Shown piece after piece: positions 15,901 to 24,968 of a stretch of DNA of 64,000 nucleotides (the first letter of the stretch is position 1; each line of letters begins with the position of its first letter). The notes beneath the pieces are model-generated. The model was not told the origin of the DNA and did no database searches. It was given only the letters and a program-made list of their open reading frames with translations. The stretch spans positions 1,116,001-1,180,000 of the forward strand of contig NZ_PRDM01000002.1 in assembly GCF_015182285.1 (NCBI RefSeq), read 5' to 3'. Origin of the DNA: Flavobacterium hungaricum (GTDB taxonomy: Bacteria > Bacteroidota > Bacteroidia > Flavobacteriales > Flavobacteriaceae). The position numbers and the translations under genes were made by a program.

Positions 15901-18071
15901 TTTATTTGGATAATGCAGGGAATCAATTAAAAATACAATCGGAAGGAACTGAAAATAATGCGCCCCTCAAAGTGGAGTTTGTAAACTTCAACATTGAAAC
16001 CATTATGAATATCGTTAAAAAGGACGAGAAATTAATGCAGGGTTTGATAAACGGTTCTGCTTTGGTAGAAAACGTAATGACAAGTCCAACATTCACTTCA
16101 GATTTAAAAATTGATGATTTTACTTTTAAAGGAGAAAAAGTCGGTGATCTAGAAGTAAAAGTAGACAATAAAACGGCCAATACGCTTGCAGCAAATGTGG
16201 TATTAAGTGACGAAGGAAACGATCTGAAACTTACAGGAGATTATCAGCTCGATGCCGGAAATTTTGATTTGGATTTAGTTATTAATAAGCTGAACATCAA
16301 AAGTATTCAAGGCTTTAGTATGGACAATATCAAAGAAGGAAGCGGCTATTTGTCAGGGAATTTTAAAGTTACTGGAAATACTGCAGCGCCAAAGGTTAAC
16401 GGTGAATTAAACTTTAACGATGCTGCTTTTAGAGTAACGCAGCTCAATTCGTATTTTAAAGTTAAACAAGAAAAAATTGCCATCAATAACGGTACTATTT
16501 CATTTGATAAATTCTCACTTTTAGACGAAAATGATAACGAATTATTTGTAGACGGCGATATTAAGACACCTGATTTTAAAGCGTATAATTTTAATTTATT
16601 AGTACAAGCTAATGATTTTAGAGCTATAAATTCTAAAGCAGCAGACAATGATTTGTTTTACGGAGATTTATTTTTAGATACCAAATTAAATATCAAAGGA
16701 AATCTGGATGCTCCAGTAGTTGACGGAACAATCAAAATCAATAAAGAAACTAAGTTCTCTGTGGTATTGCCGCAATCAGATCCGTCAATTGCTGATCGTG
16801 ATGGAATTGTAGAGTTTGTCGATGAAGATAATATGTATCTCAAACAAACTGTTGAGATGCAGAATCAGCTCAATCAATCGGAATTGAAAGGAATGAACGT
16901 AAATGTAGCCATTACCATCGACAAAGAAGCCGAACTGAATTTGATTATAGACAAAGGAAATGGGGATTATCTGAGATTGAAAGGAGAAGCAGAACTAGTA
17001 GGCGGAATTGATCAATCGGGTAAAACAACTTTGACGGGGAAATATGAGTTTAATGAAGGTGCGTACGAAATGAATTTCAACGGAATCAAAAGAAAATTTG
17101 ACCTTCAGAAAGGAAGTTTCATAACGTGGAACGGCGAACCGACCTTAGCAAATGTAAATATTACGGCTATTTATAAAGTAAATACAGCTCCAATAGATTT
17201 AGTAGGAAGCCAGCTTCCAACTAATGATTCGGCAAAAAGAAATGTGTACAAACAAAAGCTTCCTTTTCAGACTTTATTGAAAATGAATGGTGAATTAATG
17301 AAACCTGAGATTTCTTTTGGAATTGTATTGCCTGACGGAAATTACGACGTTTCTTCTGATGTGGTAGAGACGACTCAAGCCAAATTAAAACAGTTGGAAC
17401 AAGATCCTGCAGAATTAAATAAACAGGTTTTTGCACTCTTGTTATTAAACCGATTTGTGGGCGAAAATCCTTTTGCGAGTGAAAGCGGCGGTACAAGTGC
17501 AGAAACCTTAGCGAGACAGAGTGTGAGTAAAATACTTTCGCAGCAATTAAATAATTTGGCGGGCGAACTTATTACCGGTTTTGAAGTGAATTTTGATTTA
17601 GAATCTACAGAAGATTATACTTCTGGAAACATGCAAAATCGTACAGACTTGAATGTAGAAGTTTCTAAAAGATTATTAGACGACCGATTGAAAGTAACCG
17701 TTGGAAGTAGTTTTGGCGTAGAAGGGAATGAGCGTGCTAATGAAGAAAGTACTAACATTGCCGGTGACGTTGCGCTGGATTACCAATTGACAAAAGACGG
17801 ACGTTATGTAGTCCGCGCTTACAGAAAAAATCAGTATCAGGTTGCCGTTGAAGGTCAGGTGGTAGAGACAGGTGTTGGTTTTATCATCACGATGAGTTAC
17901 AATAAATTCAGAGAGCTCTTTCATCGTACCGAAGCTGAAAAAGAATTGATTAAAGAAGAAAAAATCCGAAAAGAGAAAGAAAAGCAGAAAAAGAAAGAGG
18001 AGAAGGAAAAAGAACAACTGCAGGAAAATAAGGAAGAAAACAAAATTGAAGGAAATGAGCAAAAAACATAA
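12960..18071 (+). CDS. tamB: TamB-like translocation/assembly module protein
   Basis: A 1703-residue protein: an N-terminal signal anchor at about 12-34 (LLWCVVSIIALLLLLIILI), then AsmA/DUF748-like beta repeats, and the C-terminal TamB/DUF490 domain (GKYEFNEGAYEMNFNGIKRKF, TDLNVEVSKRLLDDRLKVTVG, YRKNQYQVAVEGQVVETGVGF). The end (about 1660-1703) is a Lys/Glu-rich charged tail. TamB spans the periplasm as a long beta groove and works with a TamA/BamA-type barrel in outer-membrane protein or phospholipid delivery. The next gene, overlapping by 17 bases, is that barrel. Confidence 0.95.
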   Translation: MNKKTTHFLKKTLRVLLWCVVSIIALLLLLIILIQVPSVQNFVKDKAITYLHNKIKTKVSLDHISIKFPKDVVLEGFYFEDQKKDTLLAGKRLEVDVDLFKLISSELEINSVILENTTANISRNKEGVFNFDYIIKAFESKEPKVEDPDSKPFKISVVKVNLDQINFNFKDDYSKNDIRVKLTHFDTKFNKFDLDQMNFDIPNIALDGLKVVLNQDVVEKIAEVSIKTVDTVSKRPDFKLKLGKIALSKIDIAYDNKDSRLDSGIKLGNLNLAVNEIDLTKQLLDFDTFEVKNLKGNLRLGAKDKQIQAPSLDTTAIKQAGWKVKLNQVDLENIAFQFDDMQSKPAAKGIDYAHMDLSKFNFEAEKLYYSSDTISGNIKTLTVNDKSGLQIQSLKTEFFYGPKNASLHNLYLRTPQTLVQDKIDVKYASLEALKKDLGNLSLDANLKQSKIGFKDILLFVPDLQKQNPFKSNPNAVLSLNAKVKGKVKDLNIAQFEMSGIGTTRVSLSGKIKGLPDAQKSYFDLNIKKLSSTSKDINSFVPAGTIPKNIEIPSQISLTGKFKGSVQNFNTNLALNSSFGNAKVDALFDQRIKKREKYDATVYLLDFDLGRLIKNDSIGKITLKAKVKGTGLDPKTANAAIDGLVKKAVFNRYEYKDLALKGSIENGSFAVQSGMKDPNLKFELTASGDTKDKYPSVKLKLNLDIADLEKLNLHAGPMKLRGNVDADIANSNPDFLNGKVFLSNIQILKEAEPIVLDSIRVVAFADKDSNSIKISSQFLKAEVVGKYKLTTLANSIQNSLSKYIELQNPKVNAESDEQRLAFTLKVDNDPILFKLLPKLTGLEPFTITGNYNNKTDSLAVKGTIPRIVYAENTISDAKINIEAKENALEYLVSVAGIESGSLRIPFTSLSGNVQNNILTYALEVKDAKEKQQYYIAGNLNHENAKNIFKIDAESFVLNYDKWSIDPENAVEFGDKRLYINKFYLDNAGNQLKIQSEGTENNAPLKVEFVNFNIETIMNIVKKDEKLMQGLINGSALVENVMTSPTFTSDLKIDDFTFKGEKVGDLEVKVDNKTANTLAANVVLSDEGNDLKLTGDYQLDAGNFDLDLVINKLNIKSIQGFSMDNIKEGSGYLSGNFKVTGNTAAPKVNGELNFNDAAFRVTQLNSYFKVKQEKIAINNGTISFDKFSLLDENDNELFVDGDIKTPDFKAYNFNLLVQANDFRAINSKAADNDLFYGDLFLDTKLNIKGNLDAPVVDGTIKINKETKFSVVLPQSDPSIADRDGIVEFVDEDNMYLKQTVEMQNQLNQSELKGMNVNVAITIDKEAELNLIIDKGNGDYLRLKGEAELVGGIDQSGKTTLTGKYEFNEGAYEMNFNGIKRKFDLQKGSFITWNGEPTLANVNITAIYKVNTAPIDLVGSQLPTNDSAKRNVYKQKLPFQTLLKMNGELMKPEISFGIVLPDGNYDVSSDVVETTQAKLKQLEQDPAELNKQVFALLLLNRFVGENPFASESGGTSAETLARQSVSKILSQQLNNLAGELITGFEVNFDLESTEDYTSGNMQNRTDLNVEVSKRLLDDRLKVTVGSSFGVEGNERANEESTNIAGDVALDYQLTKDGRYVVRAYRKNQYQVAVEGQVVETGVGFIITMSYNKFRELFHRTEAEKELIKEEKIRKEKEKQKKKEEKEKEQLQENKEENKIEGNEQKT

Positions 18072-20373
18072 TCATACAACAAACTATTTTACAAAGTGTG
18101 TGGCACTGTTTTCCTTGTTTTTTATTTTAGGATGCAGTAACACGAAATATCTTCCAGAAGGTGATTTTTTGTATGTTGGAGGTTCTGTAAAGGTGAAAGA
18201 TTCGATTATCAAAAAGAAAGACAGAAAAGCGCTGGAAACGGAATTGGAAGGTCTATTGCGCCCAAAACCTAATAAATCGTTCTTAGGATTGCGCCCAAAA
18301 TTATGGTTTTACAATATTGCGGGCGAACCCAAAAAACAAAAGGGATTAAGATATTGGCTGAAAAATAAGGTTGGAGAAGAACCTGTACTTTTCAGCAAAG
18401 TCGATTTGGATTACAATGCATCGGTTTTACGAAATTATACCGAAAACAAAGGCTTTTTCAAAACCCGTGTCAGCGCCGATTCTACTGTTAGAAACAAAAG
18501 GGCAACGGCAGAATATGTGGTAACGCCAAGGAAACAATACATCATAAAAAGCGTGACTTTTCCGGACGATTCGCTAAAAATGTCGAAAATTATAGGACGT
18601 TCGAGTCGAAGAAGTCTGCTGAAAGTAGGAAAACCGTATGATTTGGATTTAATCAAAGCAGAAAGAGAACGTATCGATGCGAGATTAAAAGAAAAAGGAT
18701 ATTATTATTTTAATCCCGATTATCTTCTGGCACAGGTCGACAGCAGTAAAGGCGATCATGAAGTTAAAATTAAAATTGTAATCAAAAACGAAACGCCGGC
18801 AAAAGCCCTGAGAGCTTATACCATTAATAATATATTTGTCTATCCTAATTATTCTCTGGCAAACGATACCATGGTTTACAGACAGAGAGATATTGTAAAA
18901 TATAAAGATTTTACGATAATTGATACCGCAGATACTTTTAAACCAAGAGTTTTTGACCGAACAATTTACTTTAAAAAAGGCGATTTATACAATAGAAAAG
19001 ATCATAATTTAACGCTCAATAGATTTGTCAATCTCGGAACCTTCAGTTTTGTTAAAAACGAATTCAAACCTTCTGACAGTATCGATAATGCTTTAGATTC
19101 GTACTACTTTCTAACACTTTTGCCAAAGAAATTCATTCGTGTTGAGGTTTTAGGAAAAACCAATTCAGCTAGTTATACCGGAACCGAGATAAACCTGAAT
19201 TGGAACAACAGAAACTTTTTTAGAGGGGCAGAATTATTTACTGCTTCTGTTTTTGGAGGAGCCGATTTTCAGCTTGGCGGACCTAATAAAGGGAGAAACA
19301 TTTATAAACTTGGAGGCGAAGTTAGTCTGACTTGGCCGAGATTTATCACGCCTTTTAATATTGAAGGAAACAGCGAATTTGTGCCCAGAACCAAAGCAAC
19401 GCTTCGTTACGAATATCAAAAAAGAACACAATTGTATGCATTAAATTCGTTTAATACATCGTTTGGTTATTTGTGGAAAGAAAACATTCGTAAAGAACAT
19501 CAATTAAATGTGATTGATGTGACGTATGTGAGTCCGAATCATGTAACTCCAGAATACCAGCAGGATATTGATGAAGATCCAGCCCTAGGCAGAGTAATAG
19601 AAAAACAATTAATTTTTGGACCAACCTACAATTATACGTATACCAATACGATGCAGAAACGCCGAAAAAACACGATCTATTTTAATGGTGAATTAGATTT
19701 GGCGGGAAATATCACGGGTTTGGTTACAGGTGCAGATTATAAAAAAGATAATGTAAAAACAATTTTCGATGTTCCATTTAGCCAATATGTAAAAATCAGA
19801 ACCGATTTTAGGCATTATTTAAAATTGGGAAAAGAAAGCGAATTAGCCAGCAGATTAATTGTAGGTGCAGGATTTGCATATGGGAATTCGAAAACCCTGC
19901 CAACGTCCAAACAATTTGTGGTGGGGGGAACCAATAGTATTCGAGCTTTTAGAGCAAGAACTTTAGGGCCTGGAAGTTATGTTATTCCGCCGCAAACAAA
20001 TCTCACTTACACGCCTGATCAATCTGCAGATTTAAAATTGGAATTCAATACCGAATATCGTGCTAAACTTTTTAGTATCGTACGAGGAGCTGTCTTTTTT
20101 GATGCAGGAAATATTTGGCTCTTAAACGCGGATCCCGATAAACCAGGTGCCGAAATTTCAAAAGATTTTATGAAAGAAATTGCAATTGGTGCAGGAGTAG
20201 GTTTGCGTTTTGATTTGTCTTTCTTAATTTTAAGAACAGACTTAGCAATCCCGCTTAGAAATCCTGCGTTGCCAGACGGACAAAGATGGTTAATCGATAA
20301 AATTGATTTTGGAAATGGTGCTTGGAGAAAAGACAATCTGATTCTGAATATTGCGATTGGATATCCGTTTTAA
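18055..20373 (+). CDS. TamA/BamA-family outer-membrane barrel, lipoprotein form
   Basis: A 772-residue protein with a lipoprotein signal (ALFSLFFILGCSN; Cys at about 27) and NTKYLPEGDFLYVGG after it, a form typical of Bacteroidota. POTRA-like regions follow (DLDYNASVLRNYTENKGFF, ERIDARLKEKGYYYFNPDYLL) and then the Omp85 barrel, with the conserved loop VVGGTNSIRAFRARTLGPG and the ending ILNIAIGYPF. It starts at the ATG inside the end of tamB; the longer frame would use TTG 18046. With TamB it forms the translocation and assembly module. Confidence 0.94.
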   Translation: MSKKHNHTTNYFTKCVALFSLFFILGCSNTKYLPEGDFLYVGGSVKVKDSIIKKKDRKALETELEGLLRPKPNKSFLGLRPKLWFYNIAGEPKKQKGLRYWLKNKVGEEPVLFSKVDLDYNASVLRNYTENKGFFKTRVSADSTVRNKRATAEYVVTPRKQYIIKSVTFPDDSLKMSKIIGRSSRRSLLKVGKPYDLDLIKAERERIDARLKEKGYYYFNPDYLLAQVDSSKGDHEVKIKIVIKNETPAKALRAYTINNIFVYPNYSLANDTMVYRQRDIVKYKDFTIIDTADTFKPRVFDRTIYFKKGDLYNRKDHNLTLNRFVNLGTFSFVKNEFKPSDSIDNALDSYYFLTLLPKKFIRVEVLGKTNSASYTGTEINLNWNNRNFFRGAELFTASVFGGADFQLGGPNKGRNIYKLGGEVSLTWPRFITPFNIEGNSEFVPRTKATLRYEYQKRTQLYALNSFNTSFGYLWKENIRKEHQLNVIDVTYVSPNHVTPEYQQDIDEDPALGRVIEKQLIFGPTYNYTYTNTMQKRRKNTIYFNGELDLAGNITGLVTGADYKKDNVKTIFDVPFSQYVKIRTDFRHYLKLGKESELASRLIVGAGFAYGNSKTLPTSKQFVVGGTNSIRAFRARTLGPGSYVIPPQTNLTYTPDQSADLKLEFNTEYRAKLFSIVRGAVFFDAGNIWLLNADPDKPGAEISKDFMKEIAIGAGVGLRFDLSFLILRTDLAIPLRNPALPDGQRWLIDKIDFGNGAWRKDNLILNIAIGYPF

Positions 20374-20383
20374 GTTTTTTAAT

Positions 20384-20515
20384 TTTTTCGCCGCGAATTC
20401 ACGAATTAGCTCAATTCACAGTTTGCTAAATTTTAATTTCACGAATTTGAATTTGTGAAATTAAATATATTTATCTCAAAGAGGTTAGCGAAAATTCGTG
20501 AATTCGTGGCGAAAA
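20384..20515. repeat. Composite palindromic repeat (GAATTCACGAATT family)
   Basis: Outer arms 20384-20407 and 20493-20515 pair with one mismatch (TTCGCCGCGAATTCACGAATT). Inside, AATTTCAC...GTGAAATT forms a second hairpin at about 20433-20464. A degenerate relative lies at 26228-26306. Intergenic, no ORF; it may also stop transcription from tamA. Confidence 0.75.
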
Positions 20516-20578
20516 GAAAAAAATCATGGCGAAAGATCTCAGAAAAAAGAGCTAAATTGGTCTAAAATATTTTAGAGA

Positions 20579-21208
20579 ATGCAAAACTTGATCAAAAGAA
20601 TTATAGGTGTTGGTGTTATTGTTTTACTCATTGTGCTCGCTTTTAAGTATTGCGAATTCAAGAAAAGTGATGATTCTGATATCGAATACAATACCAATTT
20701 AATTCAACAGCAGATTCTTAACGTAGGAAAACTGGTGGTGACCGAAGGACATTTCTCTGAAGTGGTGACGTATAAAAACCAGCAGAAGTATTTTCTGGAT
20801 ATGCTTTCATTTGAAAAGAAAGCGCTCATTGTAGTCAATGCCGATGTAACAGTTGCTTACGATTTACACCAAATGAAATACGATATCGACGAAAAAAACA
20901 AAACAATCACGATTTTAAATATTCCGAAAGAAGAAATTAAAATCAATCCCGATATTAAGTTTTATGATGTTGAACAAAGTAAACTGAATCCGTTTACGGG
21001 TGATGATTATAATAAAATCAACAAATCGGTAAAAGCCAATCTGGCCAAGAAAATCGAAAAATCTTCACTTAAAACAAATGCGCAAAACAGACTTATCAGT
21101 GAATTGTCTAAGATTCTAATCCTTACAAATTCAATGGGCTGGAAACTGCAATATAATGGCAAAACTATTGAATCTGAGAAAGAGTTTACTGAAGATTTGA
21201 AGCTTTAA
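20579..21208 (+). CDS. DUF4230 domain protein
   Basis: A 209-residue protein with one N-terminal membrane helix (VGVIVLLIVLAFKYC), followed by the DUF4230 fold: LVVTEGHFSEVVTYKNQQKY, then KALIVVNADVTVAYDLHQMKYDID, and a C-terminal helix with NAQNRLISELSKILILTNSMGW. The family is membrane-anchored with an extracytoplasmic domain and no assigned activity. It stands alone between two palindromic repeats. Confidence 0.88.
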   Translation: MQNLIKRIIGVGVIVLLIVLAFKYCEFKKSDDSDIEYNTNLIQQQILNVGKLVVTEGHFSEVVTYKNQQKYFLDMLSFEKKALIVVNADVTVAYDLHQMKYDIDEKNKTITILNIPKEEIKINPDIKFYDVEQSKLNPFTGDDYNKINKSVKANLAKKIEKSSLKTNAQNRLISELSKILILTNSMGWKLQYNGKTIESEKEFTEDLKL

Positions 21209-21258
21209 GTTACTCCGCCATGAAGGCGCTAATACACTAAGTTTTTTTTCCTCATTAT

Positions 21259-21357
21259 TGTCATTTCGACGAAGGAGAAATCTCCACAAGTAGCTCCACA
21301 AAGTTTTTACAATCTTTGTGGAATTGTCGCGGAGATTTCTCCTTCGTCGAAATGACA
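21259..21357. repeat. MITE-like palindromic element, copy 2
   Basis: 99-bp partner of 7561-7660. The 27-bp inverted ends are identical in both copies; the centre differs except for a shared GCTC(G/C)ACAAAG stretch. Lies between the DUF4230 gene and phhA in a tail-to-tail spacer. Confidence 0.85.
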
Positions 21358-21427
21358 ACTGTAAGTAACTTTTAATTGTCGAAAATAAAAAAATCTTTGT
21401 GTCTTAGCACCTTCGCAGCAAAAAAAA

Positions 21428-23182
21428 CTAAACTTTCGCAGCAGAAAAAATCAAATCCAAACCGCCAGAAATTAAATGAGAAACTTCAGGGCGTTTTTCT
21501 TTTAATTGCTCTAAATATGAAACAACTTCTTGTAAAAGGGCATCAGAAGAATCTTTTAAAAGCTCCGCAATTTCAACAGAAAGCAGCCAATCGTTGGTAT
21601 GATTTTCTTTTAATTTATGAAAGATGTTTTGAAGTGCTGCAGTTGACTTTTTATTTATACGAATTTCACGAACAGCAGCGTACAGATTTTCCAATTCGTC
21701 ACGTTCCTCTGTGTGTTTTGTTTTAATGGTCTGTGTAGTTGGGACATTGTTGATCAAATCAAAACTATTGACATCGGCAGGCCCAGAAAAAGCAGAAACT
21801 ACTTTTTTACCAATGGCCATATCATAATTACCCCATTCTGGCTGAAACAAAATCGTTTCGCCATGCGTTACGGTACAATTTCTAAAACTAATCAGGATAA
21901 TTTCTCCGTGCAGGTTTCTAGAACCTGTGATAATTTCACCTTCAACAATAATATTGCCTTCAAACTCCAGTTTTACCGTTTCATTTTCGACAATGCTATA
22001 AGCTTGTAAATCCTTCGGACTCATATCTTCGATAGCCAGATTAAAACCTTTCAATTTCCCAATCGGACTTCCAAATCCATGCGGATGCGTTAACGTTCCG
22101 TGCCCTACCAGTTCTTTTTCTCGGTAAGCCAAAGCCGTTTTTCCCGTAGTCTGAATATAAACCGGTTTATGATCTTCTTCAATAACATTTGTAAAAACAC
22201 CAGAAATTTGTAAACCTGTACTCAATTCAATTGTTCCCAAAGCATTGGATTGAATCAATTTCTGAATTCCAGAAAGTCCTCCAGTTCTCAGAGCCATTTT
22301 ATTAGCAAATTCTTCCAGAATCAAACTCAAATAAGAGAAGGTCGGAGTAACATACAATTGCGGTTGTAACTGCGTAATATCAAAATTTTGATTCGCAGCA
22401 GTAATATCGTAAGGAATTTTCTTGACGTTATCTGTCATGCACCAGGCACTTTCACCAATAGAAGAAAGTAATCCGGCACCGTATATTTTTGGATTTTCAA
22501 CCGTTCCGATTAAACCGTATTCGACTGTCCACCAATGTAAATTACGAATCTGTGCCATTTCAGACAATTCGCCCATATTATTTTGTAAATCGGCAACCGC
22601 TTTTTCTGCTTCTTCTATTTTTTCCTGCGGTGTATCTTCGGCTTCTTTCAAAATAGAAAGCAGTCGAATTGCCTCATACATCTGGTAATCTTTGTGAGAC
22701 GAAATCGCTTTACAGCCAATTTCTCCAAAACGTCTTAAATATTCTGCATATTCAGGATTAGCAATTATAGGAGCGTGGCCGGCACCTTCGTGAATAATAT
22801 CGGGTGCGGGTGTATATTCGATATGTTCCAGCTGACGGATATCTGAAGCGATAACCAAAACATTATAAGCCTGAAATTCCATAAAAGCATTTGGCGGAAT
22901 AAATCCGTCTACTGCAACAGCAGCCCATCCAATTTCGCTTAAAATGCGATTCATGCCGTACATACTCGGGATAGAATCAACTTCGATTCCCGTTTTCTTT
23001 AGTCCATCCAAATAAGAACTGTGTGCGACTTTAGACAGGTAATCTACGTTTTTGCGCATCACATAGCGCCAAACGGCCTGATTAATCGGACTGTAGTCAC
23101 TATAATCTTGCGGCTTAATAAATTGCTTTAAATGTTTTGGCAATCGATCTAATAGCGGATTAGTTTCAATATTTGGATTCAT
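21428..23182 (-). CDS. phhA: Aromatic amino acid hydroxylase with long C-terminal extension
   Basis: A 584-residue protein. The catalytic domain, about 1-310, has the iron ligands in HEGAGH (His131, His136) and Glu221 in HWWTVEYGL. It also has PDIIHE and YGAGLLSSIGE, as in pterin-dependent phenylalanine/tyrosine hydroxylases. Typical bacterial enzymes are 260-300 residues; here about 260 more follow (from about 325 to 584), without a motif I recognise, including a beta-rich segment and a helical end. This long form is known in Bacteroidota. It probably makes Tyr from Phe. No pterin gene is nearby. Confidence 0.9.
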   Translation of the reverse strand: MNPNIETNPLLDRLPKHLKQFIKPQDYSDYSPINQAVWRYVMRKNVDYLSKVAHSSYLDGLKKTGIEVDSIPSMYGMNRILSEIGWAAVAVDGFIPPNAFMEFQAYNVLVIASDIRQLEHIEYTPAPDIIHEGAGHAPIIANPEYAEYLRRFGEIGCKAISSHKDYQMYEAIRLLSILKEAEDTPQEKIEEAEKAVADLQNNMGELSEMAQIRNLHWWTVEYGLIGTVENPKIYGAGLLSSIGESAWCMTDNVKKIPYDITAANQNFDITQLQPQLYVTPTFSYLSLILEEFANKMALRTGGLSGIQKLIQSNALGTIELSTGLQISGVFTNVIEEDHKPVYIQTTGKTALAYREKELVGHGTLTHPHGFGSPIGKLKGFNLAIEDMSPKDLQAYSIVENETVKLEFEGNIIVEGEIITGSRNLHGEIILISFRNCTVTHGETILFQPEWGNYDMAIGKKVVSAFSGPADVNSFDLINNVPTTQTIKTKHTEERDELENLYAAVREIRINKKSTAALQNIFHKLKENHTNDWLLSVEIAELLKDSSDALLQEVVSYLEQLKEKRPEVSHLISGGLDLIFSAAKV

Positions 23183-23412
23183 TTCGAAAACGTTGTAGAT
23201 TAAAATGTAAAATTACGAATTTCAAGTGCTAAAATAAATTTTTTCTAAATAGATTTTTAAAAATAAGATCGTTTTCTTGCGCAATCTTTAATTTGAAGAC
23301 TTTGGTATAAAAAACATCTTGATAATTTTTCTTTATCTATTAATGCTAAATATTTCTTGCAAGAAAATGGTTAGTTTTACACCTGCTGTCATTTCAGATC
23401 CAATACATAATT

Positions 23413-24495
23413 ATGAAAGTTATTTTAATCGTTTTAGTCCTAGTCATTCTGATTGTTTTAGGTTTTAGATATTTGTTTTTTAAAATCGGGAAACCTGTAA
23501 ATTTAGAAGTATCGAATTCTTATTTTCATCATTACAGAAAAAGTATAATCGTTTATTCTCCAATGGGAAATTGGTTTGAATTAGGTTATTTTGAGTTAGA
23601 TGCAGATGTTGCTACTTTTCAGCCTTTAAATGTTGATTTTGGGAAAGATAAAAATAATATTTTCTGGAAAGGAAGAAAGCAGCTGGTTGATTATGATACT
23701 TTTGAAGTTGAAGATTTTTATCTCATTAAAGACAAAAATCATGTTTACAGTCGGGATGGCAGAAACTTTAACGAGTTAGAAATAATCAAAGATGCTGATC
23801 CTAAAACATATCAGTTGCTAGATCCGTCGATTACAGATTACCGACGTTATTATTGGTTTAAAGACGCTCATTCTGTTTATTATAAAAATAAAAGAATCAC
23901 TGTAAGTCCAAAAACTTTTAGGCCTTTAAACGACACAATTGCTGTTGATGCTGATTTTATTTATGCAGTTCTCAACTTTAGAGGAGAAGGAGCGAAAATG
24001 ATTGAGGTTGATGAGGTGGTCCAAAAACACAAAATGATTGAAGGCGAAATTCATGCTATAAACGAAACGTACGCTAGAATTGGTAATTCAGTCGTTTCTG
24101 CTTTTACAAAAGCGGAGTTTGAAATCAACACTTTTGATGCTATTACAGTAATCCGTGAAATTGATTATTGGCGAATTATAGTGAATAATCTATTGATTGA
24201 TAAAGGTGTAATCTATCCCGAAATTGATGCGGAAAGTTTTGAATCATTACGATATGATTTTTCAAAAGACAAAAACGGCGTTTATTATAACTTCAAAAAA
24301 ATTGCTGGAGCAGATTCTTCAAACTTCGAAATTCTTTCAGATCAATATTCTAAAGATAAGCAAAATGTGTATTTTGAAGATGTGATTTTAAAAGGAGCAG
24401 ATGCCGAAAAATTCAAATTCTCGTCAGAATATAAAAAATGGGAAGACGGCAAAAATCAATATAAAAATGGACAAATTATAGCATCTACAAAATAA
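23413..24495 (+). CDS. DKNYY-family protein
   Basis: A 360-residue protein with one N-terminal membrane helix (LIVLVLVILIVLGFRYLFF) and several repeats of the DKNYY pattern: KDKNNIFWKGRK, IKDKNHVYSRDGR, FKDAHSVYYKNKRI, SKDKNGVYYNFKKIAG, SKDKQNVYFEDVILKG, each followed by an AD.xxF segment. The repeats are about 25-60 residues apart. The protein is probably anchored in the inner membrane with the repeats outside. Function unknown; widespread in Bacteroidota. Confidence 0.85.
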   Translation: MKVILIVLVLVILIVLGFRYLFFKIGKPVNLEVSNSYFHHYRKSIIVYSPMGNWFELGYFELDADVATFQPLNVDFGKDKNNIFWKGRKQLVDYDTFEVEDFYLIKDKNHVYSRDGRNFNELEIIKDADPKTYQLLDPSITDYRRYYWFKDAHSVYYKNKRITVSPKTFRPLNDTIAVDADFIYAVLNFRGEGAKMIEVDEVVQKHKMIEGEIHAINETYARIGNSVVSAFTKAEFEINTFDAITVIREIDYWRIIVNNLLIDKGVIYPEIDAESFESLRYDFSKDKNGVYYNFKKIAGADSSNFEILSDQYSKDKQNVYFEDVILKGADAEKFKFSSEYKKWEDGKNQYKNGQIIASTK

Positions 24496-24506
24496 AAGTA
24501 TTGCTT

Positions 24507-24890
24507 TTATAATCCCTGATTTCTAAAATATTCAATTTTATGGCTGAACATAAACGCCATATTGGTCGCGCGCATTTTAGCTTCTTCGGTAATTGGGCCG
24601 GCAAATTGAGCATCGATTGTTGAATTAAAAATAGCAATCCAGCGATCAAAATGCGTCTTATCTACAGGCAGTTGTTTGTGCGGCGGAAAAGGGGTTCCAG
24701 AATAAGCGCGGACATCAAATAAAATGGTCTGCCAGAAATTGTACATTTTTTGTAAATGCGGTTCCCATCGGTCTTGCAGTTTATCGTTAAATATAGGCCC
24801 GATAAGGTCATCTTTTCTTACGTTACCGTAAAAAGTATCAACCATTTGTTTAATGTCTTCTATAGTGGTTATATCTTTAAGAGCTGTCAT
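24507..24890 (-). CDS. Group III truncated haemoglobin
   Basis: A 127-residue globin starting MTALKDITTIEDIKQMVDTFYGNV, with group III features: FYGNVRKDDLIGPIF, then HLQKMYNFWQTILF, PPHKQLPVDKTHFDRWIAIF (haem-binding F helix region) and SHKIEYF at the end. It probably binds oxygen, NO or sulfide at haem. A minus-strand TACTTTTG at 24922-24915 is a promoter box, so the longer TTG start inside it is unlikely. Tail-to-tail with the DKNYY gene, separated by only 11 bases. Confidence 0.92.
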   Translation of the reverse strand: MTALKDITTIEDIKQMVDTFYGNVRKDDLIGPIFNDKLQDRWEPHLQKMYNFWQTILFDVRAYSGTPFPPHKQLPVDKTHFDRWIAIFNSTIDAQFAGPITEEAKMRATNMAFMFSHKIEYFRNQGL

Positions 24891-24914
24891 TTTCTTTAGG
24901 AATAAAATTGAATG

Positions 24915-24922
24915 CAAAAGTA
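24915..24922 (-). promoter_or_regulatory. Promoter -7 box TACTTTTG of the globin gene
   Basis: Matches TAnnTTTG, 25 bases before ATG 24890. It overlaps the alternative TTG start and so supports the shorter protein. Confidence 0.55.
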
Positions 24923-24968
24923 CGATAACTTTTTTTTGGCTGGCTGATATTTATCATAATCAAATTGT

